NCBI GenBank assembly: GCA_002342165.1
Contig: DDPM01000012.1
Location: 6,322-15,000 of the forward strand
Direction: 5' to 3'
Length of the DNA stretch: 8,679 nucleotides
DNA from: Hylemonella sp. UBA2468
GTDB lineage: Bacteria > Pseudomonadota > Gammaproteobacteria > Burkholderiales > Burkholderiaceae_C
In this document: positions 1 to 7,977 of the stretch, piece by piece
Layout: each line of letters begins with the position of its first letter
How positions within the stretch are numbered: position 1 is the stretch's first letter
The notes under the pieces: model-generated
Told to the model about the DNA's origin: nothing
Database searches by the model: none
Seen by the model: only the letters and a program-made list of their open reading frames with translations
Program-made: the position numbers and the translations under genes

Positions 1-598
1 CCGCCTCAAAACCGTCTGAACGGGCTTTTTCAAGAGAAGGCGGGCGGCCCCATACCACCACACGCATACCAAATGCTTTACCAAAGCCAGCGAGCAACTG
101 GCCAATTTTTCCGTAACTGTAAATGCCTAGAGTTTTGCCTCGTAGCACCGTACCCAAACCAAAATTAGAAGGCATGGAACTGGCCTTAAGCCCCGATTGT
201 TGCCACGCACCATGTTTGAGGTTGCCAATATATTGAGGCAAGCGCCTCATGGCCGCCATGATCAAGGTCCAAGTTAACTCAGCCGGAGCCACAGGTGAAC
301 CTGCACCTTCTGCAATGGCAATCCCCTTTTCGGTGCAGGCTTGAATATCAATATGTGAACCCGCTTTGCCTGTTTGGGCAATCAGTTTGAGCTTGGGGAG
401 TTTGTCGAGTAAGGCTCGGTTGATGTGGGTGCGCTCGCGAATGAGCACCACAATGTCTGCATCTTTGAGTCGAACCGACAGTTGGCCCAGACCTTTGACG
501 GTGTTGGTGTAAACCTTAGCGGGGTAGGCCTCAAGTTTGGATGCGCAGGGCAACTTCCGAACCACATCCTGATAGTCATCAAGTATCACAATATTCAT
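1..598 (-). CDS. D-2-hydroxyacid dehydrogenase family protein, partial (C-terminus beyond left edge)
   Basis: This is an NAD(P)-dependent oxidoreductase of the D-isomer-specific 2-hydroxyacid dehydrogenase family, probably cytoplasmic; the substrate cannot be told. About 199 N-terminal residues are visible; family members usually have 310 to 330. The N-terminus MNIVILDDYQDVV is typical of the family. Next come the substrate-domain stretch IAQTGKAGSHID (about 74-85), the PVAPAELTWTLIMAAMRR helix (about 104-121) and the start of the Rossmann domain, LRGKTLGIYSYGKIG (about 152-166). The catalytic Arg, Glu and His lie in the missing part. The first glycine of the GxGxxG nucleotide motif is Ser161 here (codon 116-118). 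The ATG at 598 is chosen because the protein aligns from its first residue, although its Shine-Dalgarno is weak (AAGG about 13 nt upstream). It lies 27 bp after the small gene ending at 626 and could be the last gene of a lexA transcript. Family call is firm; function is open. Confidence 0.88.
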   Translation of the reverse strand, partial: MNIVILDDYQDVVRKLPCASKLEAYPAKVYTNTVKGLGQLSVRLKDADIVVLIRERTHINRALLDKLPKLKLIAQTGKAGSHIDIQACTEKGIAIAEGAGSPVAPAELTWTLIMAAMRRLPQYIGNLKHGAWQQSGLKASSMPSNFGLGTVLRGKTLGIYSYGKIGQLLAGFGKAFGMRVVVWGRPPSLEKARSDGFEA

Positions 599-625
599 AC
601 GAGTATTGTGCCTTGATTGGGTCAA

Positions 626-841
626 TTACTGAGGCGTACTGGACGTCCCTAGATTTTCCAAGGCCGACAACCGGTCAAGTTCGGCACATATGTCGTCCAT
701 GCGGCCGGACATGACCATGCGCCCCGCATAGGATTGGGATATGGTGCTGCGTGCATCTTCAGGAGCGCGAAAGATTTTGAGGGGCATGGGGAAAATGGAT
801 GCTTGGTTTAGGGCGGTCAGGCTTGTGATAGCTATGTTCAT
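626..841 (-). CDS. small protein of unknown function, downstream of lexA
   Basis: This is a 71-residue protein whose family I do not recognise with confidence. The start is the ATG at 841; an in-frame TTG at 844 is less likely. It is preceded by AAGGAG at 848-853 with 6 nt spacing, among the best ribosome binding sites in the window, which argues strongly for a real gene. It has no transmembrane segment and no signal peptide. The N-terminal third is mildly hydrophobic (ITSLTALNQASIFPMPLKIF). A central APEDARSTISQSYAGRMVMSGRM stretch, given here in pieces (APEDARSTIS, then QSYAGRMVMSGRM), has the look of a conserved core. An acidic amphipathic segment, DDICAELDRLSALENL, precedes a Ser/Thr-rich tail. 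It lies 27 bp after the lexA stop with no terminator between, so it is probably cotranscribed with lexA and SOS-induced. A damage-response role, for example in division control, is possible by position only. Confidence 0.75.
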   Translation of the reverse strand: MNIAITSLTALNQASIFPMPLKIFRAPEDARSTISQSYAGRMVMSGRMDDICAELDRLSALENLGTSSTPQ

Positions 842-847
842 CAAAAT

Positions 848-853
848 CTCCTT
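848..853 (-). promoter_or_regulatory. strong ribosome binding site of the 71-aa gene
   Basis: The minus strand reads AAGGAG, then 6 nt, then ATG at 841. This decides the start of the small gene and separates its translation from that of lexA, which ends at 869. Confidence 0.8.
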
Positions 854-868
854 AATAAGTTTGAAAAT

Positions 869-1552
869 TCACATCAACATGGTGTTGCGGATCAGTCCAA
901 CGGCCAGGCCTTCAATTTCAAAGGGTTCGCCAGGCTCCACCACAATGGTTTGAAAGTCCGGGTTTTCGGCATGCAGTTCGATGACGTTGTGCAGCCGCTT
1001 GAAACGCTTGACGGTGACTTCTTCGCCCAAGCGGGCCACCACAATTTGACCGTTTTGAGCATTTTTGGTGGATTGAACTGCCAGCAAGTCGCCATCCATG
1101 ATCCCTGCGTCACGCATGGACATACCGCGCACTTTGAGCAAGTAATCGGGCTTGCGCTGAAAAAGTGAACTTTCAAGGTAATAGGTTTGATCCACATGCT
1201 CTTGCGCCAATATTGGGGAGCCTGCCGCCACGCGACCTATGAGAGGGAGCGCCAATTGGGCCAGGCTGGGCAAAGGCAGTGAAAACTGCTTGTCGCGCGA
1301 TTCATTGATGCTGCGCAGAGCCTCGCTTTTTAATCGGATACCCCTCGATGTGCCGCTGACAAGCTCAATAACGCCTTTGCGAGCCAGTGCCTGTAAATGT
1401 TCTTCTGCAGCGTTGGCAGATTTAAACCCCAGCTCGTGTGCAATTTCTGCGCGTGTGGGCGGTGCCCCCGTGCGGGCAATGGCGTTTTGGATCAATTCCA
1501 AAATTTGCTGCTGACGTGCTGTGAGTTTGACCGTTTCGCTTGAGAAGTTCAT
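869..1552 (-). CDS. lexA: LexA repressor, SOS regulator with autoprotease domain
   Basis: LexA is the transcriptional repressor of the SOS regulon. It cleaves itself when stimulated by RecA filaments on single-stranded DNA. The protein has 227 residues (E. coli 202; betaproteobacterial forms are often somewhat longer). The N-terminal winged helix-turn-helix covers about 8-70 ([25 protein letters not shown] with recognition helix [16 protein letters not shown]). The S24-type protease domain covers about 100-222. The cleavage bond is Ala110-Gly111 in GRVAAGSP, the nucleophile Ser145 is in [10 protein letters not shown] and the general-base Lys182 is in EVTVKR, so all key residues are intact. 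The ATG at 1552 is chosen because it follows GGAGG (1560-1564) by 7 nt and gives the standard [15 protein letters not shown] start. The reading frame stays open to 1762 but that extension overlaps the divergent gene and both operators. Two SOS boxes upstream imply autoregulation. Confidence 0.97.
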   Translation of the reverse strand: MNFSSETVKLTARQQQILELIQNAIARTGAPPTRAEIAHELGFKSANAAEEHLQALARKGVIELVSGTSRGIRLKSEALRSINESRDKQFSLPLPSLAQLALPLIGRVAAGSPILAQEHVDQTYYLESSLFQRKPDYLLKVRGMSMRDAGIMDGDLLAVQSTKNAQNGQIVVARLGEEVTVKRFKRLHNVIELHAENPDFQTIVVEPGEPFEIEGLAVGLIRNTMLM

Positions 1553-1590
1553 GCTGTTGCCTCCGCCATAGATAATCTGAAACTCATGAA

Positions 1591-1610
1591 TACTGTTTTC
1601 ATATCCAGTA
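1591..1610. promoter_or_regulatory. SOS box 1 (LexA operator)
   Basis: The sequence TACTGTTTTCATATCCAGTA matches the E. coli consensus TACTGTATATATATACAGTA at 16 of 20 positions. The outer five bases on each side form a perfect inverted repeat (TACTG/CAGTA). It ends 38 bp upstream of the lexA ATG. The E. coli consensus is used as yardstick; betaproteobacterial LexA is known to bind a similar CTGT-N8-ACAG motif. Confidence 0.88.
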
Positions 1611-1624
1611 ACTGTATTTTTAAT
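1596..1624 (+). promoter_or_regulatory. candidate promoter of the asparaginase-GGDEF pair, overlapping both SOS boxes
   Basis: TTTTCA (1596-1601, 4 of 6 to TTGACA) is followed after 17 bp by TTTAAT (1619-1624, 5 of 6 to TATAAT). The -35 lies in SOS box 1 and the -10 in box 2. Transcription would start near 1631 and give a leader of about 30 nt. No transcript data are available, so this is a sequence-pattern call. Confidence 0.42.
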
Positions 1625-1629
1625 CAGTT
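1610..1629. promoter_or_regulatory. SOS box 2 (LexA operator), adjacent to box 1
   Basis: The sequence AACTGTATTTTTAATCAGTT matches the E. coli consensus at 14 of 20 positions, with a perfect AACTG/CAGTT outer repeat. It abuts box 1 and shares one base with it; the CTGT cores are 19 bp apart, nearly two helical turns, so two dimers would bind on about the same face. Double boxes upstream of lexA are also known in E. coli. The right end lies 31 bp before the start codon of the divergent gene at 1661. Confidence 0.82.
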
Positions 1630-1644
1630 TTTTGGGAAATGCAA
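1616..1644 (-). promoter_or_regulatory. candidate lexA promoter
   Basis: On the minus strand TTGCAT (1639-1644) is followed after 17 bp by AAAAAT (1616-1621), a 4 of 6 match to TATAAT. Its -10 lies inside SOS box 2, as expected for a LexA-repressed promoter. The -10 is weak and its exact register is uncertain. Confidence 0.4.
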
Positions 1645-1660
1645 GGGCATTTAACCGTCT

Positions 1661-2740
1661 ATGAGAAAAATTTACATTTTGGGTACGGGGGGCACCATGG
1701 CCGGTTGGGCTCCCAACCCCAACGAGCCAGGGGTGTATCAAGCGGCCCAGTTGGGTATTCAAGGTCTTTGGGAGGAGTGCATTTCGCCATTAGACGCAGC
1801 TGACCCCGTTCACAATGCTCAAATTTGCACCGAACAAGTGGCCCAAATCGACAGCAAAGACATGTCGCTTGACGTATGGAAAGCGTTGTTACGCCGCGTA
1901 CATGAGTGTCTGATGCAGCCTGATGTGGCGGGCGTGGTGGTGGCCCATGGGTCAGACACGGCGGAGGAAACCGCATTTATGTTGCACCACGCCTTGTCCC
2001 AACAAGACCAACCTATTTTGATTAAGCCCGTGGTGCTGACCTGTGCCATGCGGCCAGCCAACGTGCCTGCTGCTGATGGCCCGCAAAACCTTAAGGATGC
2101 CGTTCGAGTGGCGCTAGACCCTCAAGCCACAGGCGTTCTTCTGGTGTGTGCCGGCGATGTCCATGGAGCGCGTGCTGTGCAAAAAGTACAAGCTACGGCT
2201 TTGAATCCGTTTTCATCTGGCATTGCAGGGCCCCTAGCTCGGGTGCAGAGCGCTCCAAATGAGCGTCCTCATGATGGTGAGGTTTATGTCACTTGGCTCA
2301 AGAGCCCGGCTGGATTCATTCCAACCCAGCGAGCTCCCCAAACACGTCGGCGTCCTATTCAGACCCTTTGGGAGGCTCCAGAATGGCCCAGGGTCGAGAT
2401 TGTTTGGAGCCATGCTTTAGCCTCAGGTTGGGCTTTACAGGCCCTTTTGAATGCAGAAGTGAGTGCGCCCCCCCCCAAGCGCTTGGGCAGCCCCAAGCTT
2501 CTGGGCTTGGTGGTGGCGGGTACTGGCAACTGCACCGTTCATGAGTCTTTAGAGCCGTTTTTGCAACAAGCGGCCCAGATGGGGGTCAAGGTGGTGCGGA
2601 CCACCAGATGCCTTCAGGGTGGCGTGCAAAAAGATGAGACGCCAAGCACCTCACGTTATCAGGGGCTGTCTCCATTCAAAGCCCGAATCGCTCTGATGAT
2701 TGACTTGTTAATCTCTTATGATGATTTGAATCTTACTTAG
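1661..2740 (+). CDS. asparaginase/glutaminase-family amidohydrolase
   Basis: This protein of 359 residues belongs to the bacterial L-asparaginase family, which hydrolyses asparagine (some members also glutamine) to the acid and ammonia. There is no signal peptide, so it should be cytoplasmic. Visible active-site elements are Thr12 in LGTGGTMAG (first nucleophile), Tyr26 (flexible loop), the SKDM stretch at 65-68 (SQDM in E. coli AnsB), HGSDTAEET at 96-104 and Lys175 in AVQKVQ. The second catalytic Thr of HGTDT (Thr89 in AnsB) is Ser98 here, and the AnsB Gln59 position is Lys66. [15 protein letters not shown] at 130-144 is conserved. The C-terminal domain (about 280-351) carries GLVVAGTGN and [11 protein letters not shown]. 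The ATG at 1661 places the first motif where the family has it; the Shine-Dalgarno is weak (AAGGG about 13 nt upstream). It is divergent from lexA and 7 bp before the GGDEF gene. Whether asparagine is the real substrate is not shown. Confidence 0.9.
   Translation: MRKIYILGTGGTMAGWAPNPNEPGVYQAAQLGIQGLWEECISPLDAADPVHNAQICTEQVAQIDSKDMSLDVWKALLRRVHECLMQPDVAGVVVAHGSDTAEETAFMLHHALSQQDQPILIKPVVLTCAMRPANVPAADGPQNLKDAVRVALDPQATGVLLVCAGDVHGARAVQKVQATALNPFSSGIAGPLARVQSAPNERPHDGEVYVTWLKSPAGFIPTQRAPQTRRRPIQTLWEAPEWPRVEIVWSHALASGWALQALLNAEVSAPPPKRLGSPKLLGLVVAGTGNCTVHESLEPFLQQAAQMGVKVVRTTRCLQGGVQKDETPSTSRYQGLSPFKARIALMIDLLISYDDLNLT
2468..2476 (+). repeat. homopolymeric C9 tract inside the asparaginase-family gene
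   Basis: Nine consecutive C encode Pro270-Pro272 in the linker before the C-terminal domain. Any slip by one base would shift the frame in about the last quarter of the protein. Poly-C tracts of this size are known slippage sites in some phase-variable genes, but whether this one varies is unknown. Confidence 0.85.
2474..2510. repeat. 14-bp palindrome plus adjacent hairpin next to the C9 tract
   Basis: CCCAAGCGCTTGGG (2474-2487) is a perfect 14-bp palindrome that begins within the C9 tract. It is followed by CCAAGC (2493-2498), a six-base loop and GCTTGG (2505-2510). The arms of the two structures can also pair with each other. All of it is coding sequence (linker [10 protein letters not shown]), so it may only reflect codon choice. 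Confidence 0.7.
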
Positions 2741-2747
2741 CCTCGGC

Positions 2748-4468
<1,721 letters not shown>

Positions 4469-4540
4469 TTAGATTTCAAAACGAGAATAGCACGCCCTTA
4501 TAGAGCAAAACTTACGGATTTACCCGTTGAGCCATCACCC

Positions 4541-5350
4541 CTAACCGAACAGGCTGCGCACCCGCTCTAAATCTTCAGGGGTGTCAACTCCGGGGCCAGG
4601 AGCCTGCAGGGTGGTATGTACCGCAATTTTGTAGCCATGCCACAGTGCCCGAAGTTGCTCTAAAGATTCCATTTGCTCAATTGGTGCGGGCTCCAGCTGT
4701 GGAAATTGTTTCAAAAACCCCGCCCGGTAGGCATAAAGCCCAATGTGCCGCAGGGCTGGGTAGGGTCGTTTGCTTCCTAGTCCTAAGGTTTTGGAATCTG
4801 TTCCTTGAGCCTTCGCGTCACGCCAGTTTGGAATGGGCGCGCGGCTGAAGTAAAGGGCCAGCCCAAGGGAATCGGTGACCACTTTGACCACATTGGGGTT
4901 TTCAAAATCCGCTTGCTCATGGATGGGATGGGCTGCGGTGCTCATGACCGCCTCGGGCCGCTGCACTAATAAAGCCGCCACGGCTTGCACCAAGGCGGGG
5001 TCCATCAGCGGTTCATCGCCCTGCACATTCACCACCACATGGTCATCAGGCAAATTCAGCAGTTGGCAAGCTTCAGCCAGCCGGTCGCTGCCACTTAGGT
5101 GGTCTGTGCGCGTCATCAAGCAGGGCACGTCATGGGTCTTGCAGGCCAAGGCGACCTCCGTGCTGTCGGTGGCCACCACGGCGTTCATCTGAGCGCCAAA
5201 ATTGCCGGCAAGTGCGCCTACACGCTGCGCTACACGGACCACCATGGGTAAACCTGCAATATCAGCTAAGGGCTTATTGGGCAGACGGGTAGAGGCCAAT
5301 CGTGCTGGAATCAGCACCGTAAAAGTCGGTAGGGTGTGCGGGTTAGACAC
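4541..5350 (-). CDS. kdsB: 3-deoxy-manno-octulosonate cytidylyltransferase (CMP-Kdo synthetase)
   Basis: KdsB activates Kdo with CTP to give CMP-Kdo, the donor used to place Kdo on lipid IVA in lipopolysaccharide assembly; it acts in the cytoplasm. The 269 residues compare with 248 in E. coli. Visible motifs are [15 protein letters not shown] (14-28), [11 protein letters not shown] (84-94), [10 protein letters not shown] (106-115), NPNVVKVV (151-158), YFSRAPIP (167-174), RHIGLYAYR (201-209), [10 protein letters not shown] (230-239) and [10 protein letters not shown] (255-264). A low-complexity insert of about 20 residues (177-197) lies between YFSRAPIP and RHIGLY and explains most of the extra length. 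The start is a GTG at 5350, giving [17 protein letters not shown]; no ATG is available upstream of the first motif. The ribosome binding site is weak (AAGG 11 nt upstream). It lies 16 bp after the Trm112-family gene. Confidence 0.97.
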   Translation of the reverse strand: MSNPHTLPTFTVLIPARLASTRLPNKPLADIAGLPMVVRVAQRVGALAGNFGAQMNAVVATDSTEVALACKTHDVPCLMTRTDHLSGSDRLAEACQLLNLPDDHVVVNVQGDEPLMDPALVQAVAALLVQRPEAVMSTAAHPIHEQADFENPNVVKVVTDSLGLALYFSRAPIPNWRDAKAQGTDSKTLGLGSKRPYPALRHIGLYAYRAGFLKQFPQLEPAPIEQMESLEQLRALWHGYKIAVHTTLQAPGPGVDTPEDLERVRSLFG

Positions 5351-5366
5351 TACGGCTAAGCCTTGT

Positions 5367-5549
5367 TTAAGACTCAGTCTCCTCTTCGCTCAGAATTCGG
5401 GCTTCAGATTCCAACAAAATCGGAATGCCATCCCGAATCGGATATGCCAGCCGAACGGAGCGTGACACCAGCTCTTGCGTGTCGCGGTGGTATTCCAAGG
5501 GCCCTTTGGTAACAGGGCAAACCAGCAGTTCCATCAGTCGTGTGTCCAT
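5367..5549 (-). CDS. Trm112/YcaR family small protein
   Basis: This 60-residue protein matches the bacterial Trm112-like (YcaR) family, whose members commonly sit between lpxK and kdsB. The function of the bacterial members is not settled; eukaryotic Trm112 is a partner that stabilises methyltransferases. Visible family features are [16 protein letters not shown] (5-20) and [18 protein letters not shown] (34-51), followed by an acidic tail EEETES. Only one cysteine (Cys11) is present. The CPVTKG version lacks the second cysteine found in E. coli YcaR (CPVC), so a zinc site like that of Trm112 is unlikely. The ATG at 5549 is 7 bp after the lpxK stop with little Shine-Dalgarno, so coupling to lpxK translation is likely. 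Confidence 0.93.
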   Translation of the reverse strand: MDTRLMELLVCPVTKGPLEYHRDTQELVSRSVRLAYPIRDGIPILLESEARILSEEETES

Positions 5550-5556
5550 AAACCAA

Positions 5557-6639
5557 TCATAAGGTCTGGTGCAAATGGCTCAGCAGCTTGTCAAATTCCT
5601 TCAAAAAAGCGGGCTCAGGGGTGAACACCAAGGGCACGGCCCAAAATTCGGGGTGGTGTTGCCAAAGCTTGACGGCGTCTTTTTCGGTGCACAACACCAA
5701 AGGTGAATCTTTCAGCGGTAAGCCACTGGAGTTGGATGCCAGCAGCTCTGCGGGCAGTTGCCAATCGGAAAAATCAAAATGATCGGGCAGGCTTAAAGTG
5801 GCGGCCAGCGGCACATTGAGGTCACGCAACATCTCAAAAAACGCCTCGGGTCGTGCGATGGCTGCTAGGGCCACCACGGGTCGGTGCGTGTGTGTGCGTT
5901 CGTGCGCCAATTCGGCCAGCTGCAGGGAATCGCCCTTGGCGTTACGGGCTTGAAGAGACAGCGTTCGGGTCGAGCCAAAGCCGCCAAAGGCTTGCCTTTG
6001 GCTCGTGTGCAGCACCAAGTCGCAAGCGCGGGGCCAGGGCTCGCGCAGTGGACCGGCGGGCAGCAACCAGCCATTGCCCAAGCCGCGGTCATCAAATACC
6101 ACCACCTCAAGGTCTCGTTCCAAGGCCAAATGTTGTAAGCCGTCGTCGCTGATGATGAGTTGCGTCTCGGGATAGCGCCCTAGCAGCGCCAAGCCTGCGG
6201 CATGCCTGTTGACGCCTGTGAACACGGGAACATCGATGTTGCGTTGGATCAGCAAGGGCTCATCGCCCACGTCTTGGGGCAGGCTGTTGGGCAACACCTC
6301 ATGAACTTCAACGCTTGTTGGGGCTGAAGCACCGCTTACACGGCGTGCGCCAAAACCTCTGGAAATCACACCCACTTGAATGCCCTGCGCTTTGAGGTGC
6401 AGAACCAAGGCCATCACCAGCGGGGTTTTGCCAGCACCTCCCGCCACCACATTGCCCACCACCACCACGGGCACAGGTAGCTTGTGAGACTTTAATACCC
6501 CGCTGATAAAGAGACCCTGCCGAAACCGAACCACAAACCCGTACATCCAGGAGATCGGCCACAACAGACAGGCCAGCAGGCCGCGGTCTTGCCAGGCTCG
6601 TAGTAAGGTGCTGGAAAGCCTTGAGCCGGTTGCGTTCAA
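5557..6639 (-). CDS. lpxK: tetraacyldisaccharide 4'-kinase (lipid A biosynthesis)
   Basis: LpxK phosphorylates the 4' position of the tetraacyldisaccharide 1-phosphate, giving lipid IVA at the inner face of the cytoplasmic membrane. The protein has 360 residues (E. coli 328). The N-terminal hydrophobic segment [15 protein letters not shown] (23-37) anchors it. The Walker A loop is [15 protein letters not shown] (61-75). SRGFGAR (93-99), GDEPLL (125-130), the ISDDGLQH stretch (163-170), PDHFDF (285-290) and TEKDAVKL (318-325) follow and are all canonical. The start is a TTG at 6639, chosen because the family N-terminus ([20 protein letters not shown]) begins right after it. The only nearby ATG (6650) is in another frame and runs into a stop after four codons. 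There is no clear Shine-Dalgarno. It follows exbD by 13 bp and precedes the Trm112-family gene by 7 bp. Confidence 0.97.
   Translation of the reverse strand: MNATGSRLSSTLLRAWQDRGLLACLLWPISWMYGFVVRFRQGLFISGVLKSHKLPVPVVVVGNVVAGGAGKTPLVMALVLHLKAQGIQVGVISRGFGARRVSGASAPTSVEVHEVLPNSLPQDVGDEPLLIQRNIDVPVFTGVNRHAAGLALLGRYPETQLIISDDGLQHLALERDLEVVVFDDRGLGNGWLLPAGPLREPWPRACDLVLHTSQRQAFGGFGSTRTLSLQARNAKGDSLQLAELAHERTHTHRPVVALAAIARPEAFFEMLRDLNVPLAATLSLPDHFDFSDWQLPAELLASNSSGLPLKDSPLVLCTEKDAVKLWQHHPEFWAVPLVFTPEPAFLKEFDKLLSHLHQTL
5971..6005. repeat. perfect 10-bp inverted repeat inside lpxK
   Basis: CGAGCCAAAG (5971-5980) and CTTTGGCTCG (5996-6005) are exact reverse complements around a 15-nt loop. The loop and inner arm hold alternative smaller pairings, GCC-AAA-GGC at 5983-5991 and AAGCC/GGCTT at 5978-5993. 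A repeat this long and close is expected about 0.3 to 0.5 times by chance in a window of this size, so it may mean nothing. Confidence 0.7.
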
Positions 6640-6652
6640 AACAAGACCATGG

Positions 6653-7183
6653 TCAGCGGGAGGGGGCCTTAGCCGCTGCCGATGATGCAGCGGCGCCGGG
6701 TGGCGCTACGGAACTGCCAGAGGGCTGTGTGGCAAAGGTGATTTGCGATATGCCCGCCCGTTTGGCCGACTCCATCACGGCGATCACCGCTTGATGGCGC
6801 GCGTTGGCGTCAGCATTGATGATCAGCACGACCTCTTGCGGGGAGGCGCCTTGAGAAGGGGGTTCTGCTGAAGTTTGCGCCGATATTTGCCCCGTCATTT
6901 GCGTTGACATTTGAGACAAAGCTTTAGCCAAAACGTCCACAGAATTGCCGCTGACCACCTGCTTGTTCACCATGTATTGGCCGTCGGGACCAATGGCGAC
7001 CACGATTTCTTTAGGGTATTCGCGCTGGGCGTCGGTGTCCGCCACGGGCAGTCGCAGCTGCATTTCGGTGAACTTGGTGTAGGTGGTGGTGAGCATCAAA
7101 AAAATCAGCACTACCAACAAGACGTCGATAAAGGGAATCAGGTTGATTTCGGGCTCATCCCTCCATCGCTTGCGAAAATTCAT
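6653..7183 (-). CDS. exbD: ExbD/TolR family biopolymer transport protein
   Basis: This is the single-span partner of the ExbB/TolQ channel; the pair uses the proton gradient to power TonB-type or Tol-type work at the cell envelope. The protein has 176 residues. A short basic cytoplasmic start (MNFRKRWRDEPEIN) precedes the membrane helix at about 15-32 (LIPFIDVLLVVLIFLM). The helix carries the conserved proton-path aspartate Asp20, equivalent to Asp25 of ExbD and Asp23 of TolR. The periplasmic domain covers about 40-155 and includes VVLIINADANARHQAVIAVMESAKRAG, quoted here as VVLIINADANARH plus QAVIAVMESAKRAG. A Ser/Thr/Gln-rich insert (about 92-113) and a low-complexity Ala/Ser/Pro tail (from 155) are unusual additions. 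The ATG at 7183 overlaps the exbB stop as ATGA, indicating coupled translation. No tonB or tolA is in view, so ExbD or TolR-like function cannot be told apart. Confidence 0.94.
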   Translation of the reverse strand: MNFRKRWRDEPEINLIPFIDVLLVVLIFLMLTTTYTKFTEMQLRLPVADTDAQREYPKEIVVAIGPDGQYMVNKQVVSGNSVDVLAKALSQMSTQMTGQISAQTSAEPPSQGASPQEVVLIINADANARHQAVIAVMESAKRAGISQITFATQPSGSSVAPPGAAASSAAAKAPSR

Positions 7184-7827
7184 GACGCTCGCAGGGTATT
7201 GAGGTGGCGCATCAGTCTCTCAGAGGCCAGCTCCAAGTCCAACAAGTGATGGTCTACCCGGACTCGAAAGTAGCGCCAAAAAATCAGCGCGGGTAGGGCC
7301 ACCATCAAGCCAAAGGCTGTGTTGTAAAGCGCTACCGAAATACCGTGGGCCAGTTGGGCGGGGTTGGTGGAGGCGGCGGACATGGCACTTGTGGCCGCGG
7401 GGTTTTGGGCGCCAAAAATTTCAATCATGCCCACCACGGTTCCCAGCAAACCCAGCAATGGGGCGGCAGAGGCAATGGTGGCCAAGGCCGTCAAATTGTT
7501 TTCCAGCTTTTGGGCCACCAAGCGACCTGCAGCTTCCATGCTGGAGCGCAAGTCTTGCTCGCTGCAGCGGGGGTTGGCGTGTATGGCTTTGAAACCGCTG
7601 GCCAACACTTGGCCTAAAAGAGAGTTTTGTTCCAGCTGTCCGAGCACTTGGGGGCTGGGCAGGGTTTGGCGGGAAAACATCAGCGCCTGTTCGAGCAGCT
7701 TAGGGGGTGTGATGTGGGTGGTCTGGAGGCTGATGAAACGCTCGATGATGAGGGCCAACGCCACCACCGAACAGGCCAACAAAGGCCAAATCGGCCAACC
7801 TGCCGCTTGAATCATCGACCAAACCAT
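7180..7827 (-). CDS. exbB: ExbB/TolQ family (MotA/TolQ/ExbB) proton channel protein
   Basis: This is the three-span subunit that forms the channel pentamer around the ExbD helices. The protein has 215 residues. Membrane helices are at about 11-29 (WPIWPLLACSVVALALII), 115-139 (ALATIASAAPLLGLLGTVV) and 161-185 (ISVALYNTAFGLMVALPAL). The conserved threonines in LLGTVVGM (Thr130) and YNTAFGL (Thr170) match Thr148 and Thr181 of E. coli ExbB. The long cytoplasmic loop lies at 40-112. The ATG at 7827 follows GAGG (7835-7838) by 7 nt; a second in-frame ATG at 7815 is less well placed. It is the first gene of the leftward operon exbB-exbD-lpxK-trm112-kdsB-adk. A -10-like CATAAT lies on the minus strand at 7867-7872 but no good -35 accompanies it. 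Its position next to lipid A genes is a frequent betaproteobacterial arrangement. Confidence 0.95.
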   Translation of the reverse strand: MVWSMIQAAGWPIWPLLACSVVALALIIERFISLQTTHITPPKLLEQALMFSRQTLPSPQVLGQLEQNSLLGQVLASGFKAIHANPRCSEQDLRSSMEAAGRLVAQKLENNLTALATIASAAPLLGLLGTVVGMIEIFGAQNPAATSAMSAASTNPAQLAHGISVALYNTAFGLMVALPALIFWRYFRVRVDHHLLDLELASERLMRHLNTLRAS

Positions 7828-7968
7828 CCGTCCCCCTCATCCACAAAATTCGCCTAGAGTTCGAGGATTATGAACCAGCGCATCACATGGCTTTAGACAA
7901 GGCTTGAGAGGTGTTAATGTCGCCCATTTCGCCCTGCAGGGGTGGCGCAGTGAACAACTCACATTTAA

Positions 7969-7977
7969 TGTGGATAA
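7969..7977 (-). promoter_or_regulatory. DnaA box (exact consensus)
   Basis: TGTGGATAA on the plus strand is the reverse complement of the consensus DnaA box TTATCCACA. A second copy with two mismatches, TGTGCGTAA, follows at 7981-7989 in the same orientation with start-to-start spacing of 12 bp. A weaker TGTGGAACA is at 8144-8152. An exact 9-mer can occur by chance, so binding is not shown. Confidence 0.5.

Noticed and set aside
1553..1762. N-terminal extension of lexA by about 70 residues in the same open frame
   Set aside because: It would run over both SOS boxes and the start of the divergent gene, has no LexA homology, and the ATG at 1552 has a good GGAGG.
4500..4530. Inverted repeat ACGG-N6-CCGT between kdsB and adk as a terminator
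   Set aside because: The stem has only four base pairs and no U-run follows it.
5853..6152. 99-codon plus-strand frame opposite lpxK
   Set aside because: It is Arg/Ala/Pro-rich shadow coding opposite a well-conserved gene.
7364..7810. 148-codon open frame on the plus strand opposite exbB
   Set aside because: It lies wholly antisense to a conserved membrane protein gene, has no ribosome binding site or recognisable domain, and reads as the shadow of exbB codons.
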